Source of the DNA: Rhodococcus aetherivorans
GTDB lineage: Bacteria > Actinomycetota > Actinomycetes > Mycobacteriales > Mycobacteriaceae
NCBI RefSeq assembly: GCF_011058165.1
Contig: NZ_JAALEG010000071.1
Location: forward strand, 1-33,561
Length of the DNA stretch: 33,561 nucleotides
Direction: 5' to 3'
Numbering within the stretch: position 1 is the stretch's first letter; every line of letters begins with the position of its first letter. Below, piece after piece: positions 1-8,900 of the stretch. The translations under genes and the position numbers were made by a program. The notes under the pieces are model-generated. The model had not been told where the DNA came from. It saw only the letters and a list, made by a program, of their open reading frames with translations, and searched no databases.

Positions 1-79
1 GCTCTTTCGTCGAGTCGAGTTGGTAGCTCTCTCGAAGAATCACGCGGTGACCGTCTTTCGTTCGGTTACGACACGCCGG

Positions 80-1429
80 TCATCGGGATCCGATCCGGCT
101 CGTACACCATCCTGATGGACGCAACCAAAAGTACTTCTGCCGGGCCGCCGTCAGATCGGCGTTCTCCAGACAAATCATCCCTGATCCGTTGTGATTGGCC
201 GAGTCGGTCTTTGGACCCGGGTCCTGCATGAGCGTGAGCAACTGGGCATGCACACCGCCGTATGTCGGTGCAATGTAAGGAATAAATGCACCGGGACGCT
301 GCGATCTCAGCAGGTCGACATACTCGTTGATTCGTCGAACGTTCGGAGCGGTCCGTCTGCGATAGAGGTCATCGCGATAGGTCTTGTCGCTGCATCGTTG
401 TCCTCCGATCAATTGGTCAGCCTCACTGGCGGTGGGCACGGGCTGCGTAGCCATGCGCTGAACGCACCCGCCCGGCGCCTCGGATTGGAGGAATTGAGTG
501 CGGTCGGTGTGTGGATCAACCCGAAATCCGGGGGAAATCCCAACAATGGTCAGCTGCGCTCCCGCTGGTAGTGACACCTTGTCACCGACCTTGCGGCGCT
601 TGACTGCGCTACCAATCGGTGACTCGTAAGAGACGGTCTCGTACTCAGTGTCGAGTGGCCGTTCGGTGAGCACGAATGTGTCGCGATGGCCGTCCAAGTA
701 CTGGATCGTTACGATTGATCCGGCGACTACCCAGTCGTCGGTTGGGCCCCACGCAGCGAGGCGATCGCGGTCTGCGACGTACCGGCGGCGGCTGTTTGCC
801 AGGTCGGCCAGCTGCTCCTCCAGCCGCCGGACTTGGCTGTGGTAGCGCTGGTAATCCACCGACAAGTCACCCCCGTCGCGGCACTCAACCATCCTTGCTT
901 GGAGCGTCCGTATACGCTCGGTCAGCATGTTCTCGACGATTTGGTGCTGCTCGAGTTCACGGTCGAATTCGAAGAGTGGATTCTCGGAAATCGTCCGATC
1001 TTCGAGCGGGTGAGTGGTGTTGATCCGTGTGCTGACCGGCGGCGCTACTGTGACCGATTCACTCGACGTCGTTGTATCGGTATTTTCGTCACGCGCGCCA
1101 GGTTCAGCCGAGGAGCGACTGCCCACCCTACGCCGCAAGCTCCACAGGCGGCCGAGCCGTTCTTTCACTCCGTGATGGTATCGCGCAATACGGTCAGATC
1201 GAACGTTGGAAGCGTGGACCCCCTCAGTAGTAGGGTTCGGGACAACGAGCATCCGCCAGGTTGAGGATGTGGGTTTCTCCTCCCGTTGTCCGGCGGTCGC
1301 AGTGTCGGATTGCGGAAGCCGCGCGGGGCTCGGCTCTACGTCAGCCCCGCCCGTGACTCGTACGGTGCGTGATGCGGCACCGGGACAGCACGGCATTGAT
1401 CGACGATGAAGTTGCCCCGAGTCATTCAA
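80..1429 (-). CDS. Chimeric protein: GreA/GreB-C-like domain plus partial uracil-DNA-glycosylase-like domain
   Basis: The 449-residue frame has three parts. Residues 1-150 are low-complexity and basic, with no recognised domain. Residues 155-225 look like a coiled coil, and 235-300 match the C-terminal domain of transcription elongation factors GreA/GreB (VSYESPIG at about 267-273, then a KVGDKV-like stretch and PAG). Residues 362-434 resemble the first half of actinobacterial uracil-DNA-glycosylase-like proteins (PYIAPTYGGV, DPGPKT, ENADLTAAR). The frame then ends in about 15 unrelated residues, before the PWN-type motif that family normally carries, so the glycosylase half is probably dead. 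The start is uncertain: the longest frame uses TTG, and internal ATGs lie at residues 12 and 60, none with a clear ribosome site. Base composition is visibly less GC-rich than the core genes to the right. It could be a recombination product rather than a designed fusion. Confidence 0.5.
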   Translation of the reverse strand: MNDSGQLHRRSMPCCPGAASRTVRVTGGADVEPSPARLPQSDTATAGQREEKPTSSTWRMLVVPNPTTEGVHASNVRSDRIARYHHGVKERLGRLWSLRRRVGSRSSAEPGARDENTDTTTSSESVTVAPPVSTRINTTHPLEDRTISENPLFEFDRELEQHQIVENMLTERIRTLQARMVECRDGGDLSVDYQRYHSQVRRLEEQLADLANSRRRYVADRDRLAAWGPTDDWVVAGSIVTIQYLDGHRDTFVLTERPLDTEYETVSYESPIGSAVKRRKVGDKVSLPAGAQLTIVGISPGFRVDPHTDRTQFLQSEAPGGCVQRMATQPVPTASEADQLIGGQRCSDKTYRDDLYRRRTAPNVRRINEYVDLLRSQRPGAFIPYIAPTYGGVHAQLLTLMQDPGPKTDSANHNGSGMICLENADLTAARQKYFWLRPSGWCTSRIGSR

Positions 1430-1486
1430 CGGCGAATGATCGACGAGGTGTCCGACCGCAGTGTGACCGAGCAGGATGATTCGTGA
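1406..1486 (+). pseudogene. C-terminal remnant of a lost gene upstream of the helicase
   Basis: A 26-codon open stretch (MKLPRVIQRRMIDEV then a polar tail ending EQDDS) stops at a TGA that overlaps the helicase GTG start as GTGA. A stop at 1397-1399 closes the frame upstream. Such 4-base overlaps mark translationally coupled operon partners in this genome (the Wadjet genes and the PAC2/MFS pair use the same layout). The most likely reading is the tail of a deleted operon partner. If the helicase is of the BREX type, that partner could have been brxD, but 26 residues cannot prove it. Confidence 0.3.
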
Positions 1487-3588
1487 CCGACGACGCCTTC
1501 GGCCTTCTTCATCCAGGAATCCAGTACCACCTCGTCAACACGCTCCGTTGGGACGGGTTGCGTCCCACTCAGGCAGCAGCGGTCGCTCCGATCCTGGCCG
1601 GCGATGACGCCCTCGTGCTCGCCCCCACTGCAGGTGGCAAGACCGAGGCCGTCGCCTTCCCGCTGCTCTCGGCCATGGCCGAGCACGACTGGCAGGGCAC
1701 ATCGGTGCTTTACGTCTGCCCACTGCGGGCGCTGCTCAACAACCTCCAACCACGCCTGCACAGCTACGCGCAATGGCTCGGTCGCACCGCCGAAGTGTGG
1801 CACGGCGACGTCGGGCAGTCCGCGCGGCAGAGAATCCTTCGCGAGCGCCCCGACCTCCTGCTCACTACCCCCGAATCGCTCGAAGCGATGCTTGTCTCCA
1901 CGAAGGTCGACCCGCGGGTGCTGTTCGCAGGGCTACGAGCCGTCGTCGTCGATGAGGTACATGCGTTTGCCGGCGACGACCGGGGCTGGCACCTCCTCGC
2001 CGTGCTGGAACGGCTCGCGCGCATCGCCGGCCGTCCCCTGCAACGAATCGGGTTGTCGGCGACGGTCGGTAATCCCGACGAGCTATTGCAATGGTTGCAG
2101 GGTGGGACTCCGGGACGTCCTTGTCGAGTTGTCGACCCCGCAGTTCCCGCTGCGGCCACGCCACCCGAGGTCACCGTCGACTACGTCGGCTCGATCGACA
2201 ACGCCGCCAAGGTCATCGCCGCCCTGCACCAAGGGGAGAAGCGCTTGGTGTTCGTCGACTCGCGACGCCGCGCCGAAGAACTCGGTGGGGCCCTGCGGGA
2301 GCGGGGAGTGACCACCTTCCTGTCGCACTCGTCGCTCTCTGCTGCCGAGCGACGCCGATCCGAAGCGGCGTTCGCCGAGGCGCGGGACACGGTGATCGTC
2401 GCGACCTCCACCCTCGAACTCGGCATCGACGTCGGCGACCTCGACCGCGTCATCCAGATCGGTTCGCCTCGCACCGTCGCGTCGTTCCTGCAGCGTCTCG
2501 GGCGCACTGGCCGCCGCCCGGGCAGCGTCCGCAACTGTCTGTTCCTCGGCATCGACGACGAACAGGTGCTGCGCACCCTGGGCATGCTCGAATGCTGGTC
2601 GCGCGGATGGGTGGAGCCGATTGTCCCACCCCCATCCCCGCGGCATATTGCTGCGCAGCAGATGCTGGCGCTGTGCCTGCAGGAACACCGACTCGGGGAG
2701 AAGAGTTGGCGGCAGTGGTGGGGTTCTCTGCCCATCTTCGACGAGCACGCCGACGAGATCATGGCGTTCCTCTGCGCGCAGGGCTTCTTCGAGCGCGACG
2801 GGAGCTTCCTGCACATCGGACCCGAGGCCGAGCGCCGATTCGGACGGCGATACTTCTCCGACCTGACGGCAGTCTTCAGCGCCCCGCCCGAATTCGCCGT
2901 GCTGGCCGGACGCAATGAAGTCGGCACCGTGGGCACCGATCTGCTGGTCGAAGAGGTCGATGGCCCCCGCGTACTGTTGCTCGGTGGTCGCTCGTGGATG
3001 GTGACTCATATCGATTGGCAACGGCGCCGGTGTTTCGTCGAACCCGTGGATGGCGGGGGGAAGGCCAAGTGGTCCGGCACCGGCGGCGGGCTGTCCTACC
3101 ACATCACACAGGGCATGCGCGCAGTGCTGCTCGGCGCCGCACCTGCAGGAGTGACCCTGACCCGACGCGCGGATACGGTGCTTGCGGAACTACGGGAGGG
3201 CTACGCCGACAGCGTCGATCCGGATGCCTCCGTGCTCACAACGCCGTCGGAAGGCTCCGGACGGTGGTGGACCTGGGCCGGCACCGCCGCCAACCGCACC
3301 CTACAAGCATCGCTTCCGGCGCTGGTCGATCCCCGTCAGCGGGTCGCCGAGAAGTCGTTGCGTCTCCTTACGAACATTGCGCCGGCCGATGTGAGTGCGG
3401 CCCTGGCCGACCCTCGTTGGGCCCTCCCGCACGTCGCGCAGAGCGCCGTGGCCGGACTGAAGTTCTCCGCCGCGCTCCCACCGGGACTCGCCGAGAGAAC
3501 CCTGGCGGTGAGGCTCGCGGACGAACCCCATGCCCGAGTCGTCGTTGCGACCCGTCGCCGGATCCATCGGACCGACCACGACGAATAA
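1483..3588 (+). CDS. Lhr-like DEAD/DEAH-box helicase, possibly BREX-type (BrxHI-like)
   Basis: This 701-residue superfamily 2 helicase should unwind nucleic acid using ATP. Visible motifs are the Q-motif glutamine at about 30, Walker A APTAGGKT at 47-54, TTPESLE at about 128-134, Walker B DEVH at 157-160, SAT at 192-194, and in the second RecA lobe STLELGIDV and QRLGRTGRR. A C-terminal region of roughly 300 residues follows. Length and the Lhr-like motifs fit stand-alone helicases such as BrxHI of BREX defence systems. No other BREX gene (pglX, pglZ, brxC, brxD) is in the window, so the system assignment is inference. The GTG start is chosen because it overlaps the preceding stop (GTGA) and leads straight into the conserved N-terminus. 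A non-BREX repair helicase is the main alternative. Confidence 0.8.
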   Translation: MTDDAFGLLHPGIQYHLVNTLRWDGLRPTQAAAVAPILAGDDALVLAPTAGGKTEAVAFPLLSAMAEHDWQGTSVLYVCPLRALLNNLQPRLHSYAQWLGRTAEVWHGDVGQSARQRILRERPDLLLTTPESLEAMLVSTKVDPRVLFAGLRAVVVDEVHAFAGDDRGWHLLAVLERLARIAGRPLQRIGLSATVGNPDELLQWLQGGTPGRPCRVVDPAVPAAATPPEVTVDYVGSIDNAAKVIAALHQGEKRLVFVDSRRRAEELGGALRERGVTTFLSHSSLSAAERRRSEAAFAEARDTVIVATSTLELGIDVGDLDRVIQIGSPRTVASFLQRLGRTGRRPGSVRNCLFLGIDDEQVLRTLGMLECWSRGWVEPIVPPPSPRHIAAQQMLALCLQEHRLGEKSWRQWWGSLPIFDEHADEIMAFLCAQGFFERDGSFLHIGPEAERRFGRRYFSDLTAVFSAPPEFAVLAGRNEVGTVGTDLLVEEVDGPRVLLLGGRSWMVTHIDWQRRRCFVEPVDGGGKAKWSGTGGGLSYHITQGMRAVLLGAAPAGVTLTRRADTVLAELREGYADSVDPDASVLTTPSEGSGRWWTWAGTAANRTLQASLPALVDPRQRVAEKSLRLLTNIAPADVSAALADPRWALPHVAQSAVAGLKFSAALPPGLAERTLAVRLADEPHARVVVATRRRIHRTDHDE

Positions 3589-4117
3589 GCACCCGTCCGA
3601 GTCATGCACTACTCGCATACAGCGTCCGGTGAGTGCGGTCGTGGGCAGCGCGAGGATCGGCCCGCCTGCGAGCGCTCGGCACCCCGATGGGTGCTTCCGG
3701 CCACTCGAATCCGGTGCGGCGGCACGGGCAGCGAACTGCTCTGCCGAGTTCGTCGTCAGGTCGCCAGCCGTAGTCGTCGCAGTTGCCGCAGGTGGGTGGA
3801 AGTTTCGGCCGCGGCGGACGCAGTTCCTGCCAGGTCGGGATCCACGCTGCCGCCGAGCGGGCGGGATCTTGTGGTCGATGGCGTTCGAGTGCCGCGCGCA
3901 CGAGCGCGTCGATGCCGTGGACGTCGACCGCGTGCGCGATCATCGAGGCCTTCTCCGCGGTGAGGGTGTCGAACCGGGCGGTGAGACCGGCCCGGCGGCA
4001 CGCCACGGCCAGTTTCTCGACCTGCGGATGATGCTGCCGCCCGCGCCGCCTTCGCGGCGCGGGCGGGAGGCGTCGGGCGCGACGCAGCAGGTTCAGCTCT
4101 TGGTTCAAGGACGGTTC

Positions 4118-4207
4118 GGGTGACATGCGTGTCACCCCGTGGCCGCTCGGCTGTCACCCCGTCGGGTGCACACTTGTCACCCCGTGCGCGGGAGCGGGGT
4201 GACGATG
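4118..4207. repeat. Iteron-like GTCACCCCGT repeats and palindrome
   Basis: GTCACCCCGT occurs at 4131-4140, 4153-4162 and 4176-4185, a period of 22-23 bp or about two helical turns. An inverted copy core, GGGGTGAC, lies at 4196-4203. The first copy is also half of a palindrome with 8-bp arms, GGGTGACA (4118-4125) and TGTCACCC (4130-4137). The array sits inside the broken replication-type gene. Spacing on one helix face suggests binding sites for a replication initiator or autoregulator. It could instead be only a coding repeat for a GDT/GVT-rich linker. Confidence 0.5.
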
Positions 4208-4228
4208 TGTTGCCCCGCCGCATCGTCA
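4200..4228. repeat. Stem-loop, 8-bp arms
   Basis: TGACGATG (4200-4207) and CATCGTCA (4221-4228) are perfect inverted arms around a 13-base loop. It adjoins the iteron-like repeats and lies within the winged-helix coding remnant. Its role is unknown; it may belong to the same origin or operator region. Confidence 0.4.
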
Positions 4229-4478
4229 GGTTGTAGCAGGTGGGGCGACGGTCTTCGCGAGCGATGGTGGCGGCGACGCGCTGCTGGTCGCCGCGGGAGA
4301 TGAGACGGAGCTGGGCGAGGGCGGCGAGGCAGCGTTGCACCTGCCGCCTCTGATGGCTTGACGCGGTCATGCTAGTTGGATGCAGCGACTGCACTGGAGC
4401 GGTCTACGCGGTTGTCTGGTCAGCATCATGTAGTTTGCGGTGAACTGCATGCGTGTTCGACGGAGTTCGGAGGTCAAG

Positions 4479-5192
4479 ATGGTCCGTGCGCGCCGAGCAG
4501 GGGTCCATTTGCATACCGGTGCTCCCGCGAGCAAAGCACGTACGCCCGTGTGGGGTGCCCGAGACATCAAGAGTGCCGTCGTCGATCCGGATGCACCTCG
4601 AAAAAGTGCACCGCGAGCGCGGCCCGCGAAGTGCAGTTGGTGCGGTTCACCGAACGCTGTTGCCGGATCCGATCCCAAACGTTGCAAACGTTGTGTCAAG
4701 CACGAACGCACCATCGCTACAGCGGAGAAGTACCTGGCCTCCAAGGGGCTGCGTCCGCTCAGTGGTTCCTTCGCTTCGGACAGCCCGGAAGAGGAACAGC
4801 ACCGCAGATCCGCTGCGAAGGCACGTACCGCGCTCAACAATGTGCGTCGGCAACCGTCGAAGAAGAAGTCCGGCAAGAGCGCTGAGAAGTCTCGTTCAAG
4901 TCAACCCGAGGCCATGCGTACCGCCAAGGTGCCGGCGACCACCGGCACGACACCCAAGAAGAAGCCGACGAGGAAAACGAAGACTACGGGGAATGCGGCG
5001 ATACCCGATCCGACGGACGACCGACGACTTCTCGCATCGGTGCAGTTGCGCATTCGAGACGAAAAGAAGCAAGGCTACGACCAAACGGCGAGCGGTCGAG
5101 CGCGCCTTGCCGAACTCCGCGAAATGGAACGCAGATTGCAGCGCCGTCTTGCGAACCGAGGTGACAATTCCGGTGTGACGTATCGACACTGA
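4479..5192 (+). CDS. Basic zinc-ribbon protein of unknown function
   Basis: I do not recognise this 237-residue protein as a named family. It has a basic N-terminus, a four-cysteine knuckle (C52-x2-C55 and C69-x2-C72) likely to bind zinc, a lysine/arginine/threonine-rich linker at about 105-170 (SKKKSGKSAEK, TPKKKPTRKTK), and a helical, charged C-terminus at about 180-228 (LAELREMERRLQRRLA). The linker resembles DNA-compacting tails, so nucleic-acid binding is likely. ATG 4479 is preferred over the upstream GTG at 4440 because GGAGG lies five bases before it. No operon partner is adjacent: a broken gene lies upstream on the other strand and a gene-less stretch lies downstream. Confidence 0.6.
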   Translation: MVRARRAGVHLHTGAPASKARTPVWGARDIKSAVVDPDAPRKSAPRARPAKCSWCGSPNAVAGSDPKRCKRCVKHERTIATAEKYLASKGLRPLSGSFASDSPEEEQHRRSAAKARTALNNVRRQPSKKKSGKSAEKSRSSQPEAMRTAKVPATTGTTPKKKPTRKTKTTGNAAIPDPTDDRRLLASVQLRIRDEKKQGYDQTASGRARLAELREMERRLQRRLANRGDNSGVTYRH

Positions 5193-5911
5193 GCAATGCA
5201 CAAGAGTGCCGGCCGTCGTCGCTGTGTACCGCTGCCGTCAAGTGTTCTTCCTGGTCATCCGCGATACACGACGTCGCGCCGCACAACCGGTACATCTTGG
5301 CTTCATGTTCGGCGATCGACACTGGTCGATCTTTCCGGGGAGAGCGGTGCCACTGGTTCCGTCAGCGGCCCCTGCCCACCGAGCGCGTTACTCGCGGCCC
5401 TTGGGCGCCGGTGGATCGGTCCTGCACGACCGGCAGGACGAATTCTCGAGAGTCCGGTGCGGCCCGTATTCCGTCTTCGGAAGCCATTGTGTGCCAATGT
5501 GTCTGAGTCGATCACACGCCTGTCACCGTGCATCCCGGTGAGTGCGGACAGGCGTGTCAATGCGTACCGACCGGGCAGCTCTTCGGTGTGCCCGTCGCCT
5601 TTGATTCGAGAGCGTGCAGCGCCGGCGCCCGGTAGCGACAAAATTCTCCGAATCCGGCCCGGTGCTCCTCCGGTATCTGCCGCAGTCGGGAGCCCCGACT
5701 TGGGTGTCGGCGGGCCACCGGTCCGCGACGCGACACAACGTCACCGGCAAAATCCGACCACAGCGGAACATTCAAAAAAAGCCGAAAACGAGGCCACTTC
5801 CCTGGCTGAACCGCTCACGCAGCCCAGAGACAGGACCCGCCGCCCGGCGTATCCGAGCAGAGGTGGATACACCGACTCCCGCATCGATCCGGTAGGGGAG
5901 CGCCCGCACCC
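5193..5911. other. Gene-less stretch where jetD would be expected
   Basis: About 0.7 kb lies between the zinc-ribbon gene and the jetC stop. Frames on both strands are short, lack ribosome sites and match no family I know. On the minus strand, directly after jetC, every frame closes within about 50 codons or reads as arginine-rich nonsense. No DUF2399-like (JetD) sequence is visible. The main structured element is the inverted repeat at 5514-5557. A T-run on the minus strand at about 5776-5782 lacks a convincing stem for a terminator. Confidence 0.6.
5514..5557. repeat. Perfect 11-bp inverted repeat with nested hairpin
   Basis: ACACGCCTGTC (5514-5524) pairs perfectly with GACAGGCGTGT (5547-5557). 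Inside, CACCG (5524-5528) can pair with CGGTG (5536-5540), making a cruciform-like structure. It lies in the gene-less stretch downstream of jetC. It may be a terminator for convergent transcription, a recombinase or attachment site, or a leftover mobile-element end. There is no T-run. Confidence 0.5.
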
Positions 5912-8900
5912 CTACGCGAACTCGAGCGCCCCCTCCACCGGCGCCGGCACCCGCCGCGTGCCCGGCGACCCCAGCGCCGCCGCCAGATCCGACCCGTCGT
6001 GCTCGGCGAGCAACCCGCCCTCCGACCACACCAGCAACGTCGCCCCGACCGTGTGCTCGGCCACCGAATGCGCCAGATCGTAGTGCGCACACGCCGGCAC
6101 CCCGGCATACGTGATCCACAGGTCGTAGCCCGTCATGAACAGATCCAGGTCGAACTGCACGCTCAACCCGAGCAGCTCCGCCCGGCCGTTGTCGTCCACC
6201 CCGGCGAACGCCTCGTCCAGCGCCAGCAGCCGCGGCGCCTGCGGATCCGCCGAATCCAGCATCACATGCGCCGCCGCGAACAACGGCAGATGCAGCGACA
6301 CCGACTGCTCACCCCCCGACAACGCCGAATGCCGCGCCACCGTCAGCCGATCCTCCGCGCCGTCCGCCCCGATCAACCCGAACGCGAACACCCGCCACCG
6401 CCGGTAATCCAGCGTCGTCGCCAGGATCTCCGGATACGACCGCTCCGGATGCGCCGCCCGCTCCGCCCGGATCCGCGCCGCGAAATGCGCCCGGACGCTC
6501 GCCAGCTCCGCCGGCCCCAGCGTCGAGACCTCCCGGTCCAGCAGCCGGCACACCGCCCGCGCCTGATCGTCGAGATGATCGGCCGGCACCCACCGCACCC
6601 CCACCGTCGTACCGGACGACATGCGCCGCTGCCGCATCTCCGCCCCCATCCGGGCAATGAGATCCCGCGCGTCCTCGGTGCGCTCGTGGATCTGCTGCGC
6701 CAGCCCCGCCAGCAGCGCATCCTCGAGGATGCGCCGCTCCGCGTCGGTCAGCAGCAGCTCCTGATCCCGCCGCGCCGCCGAGATCCGCACCGCGAACTCC
6801 GCCACCGACGAAAACCCCTGCTCGTCCTGCACCCGCACCACCGTCAACCCGTCCGGCGCGTCCCACTGCAGCCGATAGTCCTGACCGGCCGCCGCGAGCT
6901 GCCCGTCGAACTCCTGCAACGCCGACGTCAACGCCGACCGGGCCGCCTTGCGGGCACCGTCCCCGCCCTTGATCGTCGCCGTCGCCGCCGCCAGCGCCGC
7001 GTACAGCGCCCCCACCTCCGCGGGCACCGCAGGCACGTCCCCGCCCGCCCGGGCGAGCCGGTCCACCACCTGCTCCGGCGCCGGCCACGCCGCCGCCGAC
7101 GGCCACCGCAGCTCCTCCGAGATTCCCAGCAGCGACAGCACATCCGGCCGCGCATACGGCGCCAGCTGTGCGGCGTCGGCCCGCGTCTCGGTCAGCGCCG
7201 ACCGCAGCGCCTGCTCCGCCGCGACGTGCGCCGCCTCCGCCTTCCCGAGCCGCTCGACCGCGTCGTCGTGCGCGCGGCGCGCGGCGCGCTGCTCCACCCG
7301 CGCCGCCTCGATCCGCTCGCGCGCCTGCGCGAGCTGCGCGTCGATCTGCTGCGCGTCGGCACCCAACGCCTCGCGCAGCGTCCCCAGCCGCTGCTGTTGC
7401 TGCCCCAGCGACTCCTCGGCCGTCACCGCCCGCTCGGCGGACTCCTCCGCCGCCAGCCGGGCGTCGTCGCGCCGCACCTGCGCCTCCCGCGCCCGCTCGG
7501 CCGCGGCGACGTGCTCACGCCGGGCCCGCAGCACCGCCTGGCCCTGCGACTCGAAGAACCGGATCGCCGCCGCCAGATGCTCGAGCTCGCGGGCCGTGTG
7601 CGGCGCCCGGTGCCGGGCCGCGACCGAGCGCACCCGCTGCTCCTTCACGGCGCACTCGGCGATCACCTGATCGAGGTCCCGGTCCGCCGCGGCCGCCGCC
7701 TCCCCGGCAGTGCGCAGCGCACCCGCGCACTCGCTGACCTTCCGCAGCGCCGCCAGCACCGCGCCGGTGCGCGGCACCGCCGCCGCGGCCCGCTCCAGCT
7801 GCGCGAGCCGTCCGTCGAGCTCCGCCCGCTCCGCCTCCGCGCCCGCCATCCGGTTCTGCGCCGCGGCGATCTCCGCGTCGAGCTCGGTCACCCGCAGGCG
7901 ACGGCGACGGGCCCGCGCGGTGGCCCCGATGTACTCGACCTCCGCCTTCGTGTGCCGACCCAGCTGCACCCCCTGGCGGTAGCCGCCCCGCTCGTCGACG
8001 GCCGGGCCGGTCTCGTCCGTCACCGCATCCCGCACCGCGACGGACGCCAGCACCGCCCGCACCCGCTCGGCCGGCACCCCGGTGTCCGGCTCCACCACCA
8101 GCACGTCGGCCAACGTCCGGCCGGTGGGGCGCTGCGCCGGCGGCACCGGCATCAGCGCGACCGCCCCCGCGGGCACGTCCCCCGCACCGCAGCACACCCA
8201 GCCCGTCAGCAGGTTCGCCGCCTCCAGCGCGGCCTCGAGTCCCGCGGCCGCCTCCGCGCTCACGTCGTCCGCGAACCGCACCAGCCGCCACAGCGGCGCC
8301 CCCGACGGGTCCGACGACCCGGTCGGCCGCATCGGGAACGACGGGGGAGCGTCGTCGCGCTCGGCCTCGACCAGGTCCCGTTCGGCCCGCAACACCGCGA
8401 TCCGCTCCCGCGCGTGCGTGATCTCCGCCTCCAGGCCGCGGCCGCGGAACCGCAACTCCTCGACCACCGGGGCCGTGCGCTCGGCCAGCGCCGCCGCCGG
8501 CGTCGCGGCCTCGTCGTCGCCGGCCGCCGCGATCGCCGCGGCCAGCGCCTCGACCAGCTCCTCCGGCAGGCCGAGCACCGACCACGTGTCCCGGTGACCG
8601 ACCCACCACTCCCGCAACAGGTTCGACGCCTCCGCGCGGGCCAGCTCCACCACCGCGTCCGCCGTGGCCACCGCCGCCCGGGCCGACTCGAGCTGCGCCC
8701 GGCCCCGCTCGGCGGTCGTCTCGGCCCGCACCCGCGCCGCCGCCGCGCCCTCCGCGGCCGCCACCGCCGCCCGCACCGCCCGCACATCCGCGGCCCGCTC
8801 CTCCGCACACGCCGCCACCGTCACCGCGATCTGCTCGCCCAGCGCGTCCTCGGCCGGCGGCGCCCACTCCACACCCGCATCCCGCGCCGCCGCGGCGAGT

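Larger units (their letters stand above)
3602..4394 (-). pseudogene. Truncated, frameshifted replication-type winged-helix protein
   Basis: Two overlapping frames read as one broken gene. The first (about 4130-4394) carries a winged-helix half: QRRQVQRCLAALAQLRLISR, then RRPTCYNLTMRRG. A stop lies just before its first codon, so the 5' part is missing. The second (3602-4135, 177 residues from a GTG) continues with SPEPSLNQELNLLRRARR, a helical region (TLTAEKASMIAHAVDVHGID) and a cysteine cluster, CGNCDDYGW then CPC, which is probably a zinc ribbon. A one-base shift near 4125 would join RGDTHVT to PEPSLNQEL. This layout resembles replication or regulator proteins of actinobacterial plasmids and integrative elements; that match is from memory of the family. 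The downstream frame could still be translated on its own. Confidence 0.5.

Noticed and set aside
5193-5911. A degraded jetD or other nuclease gene
   Set aside because: All minus-strand frames after jetC were read and none shows JetD-like sequence; fragments are arginine-rich and short. Very diverged remnants cannot be excluded without profile search.
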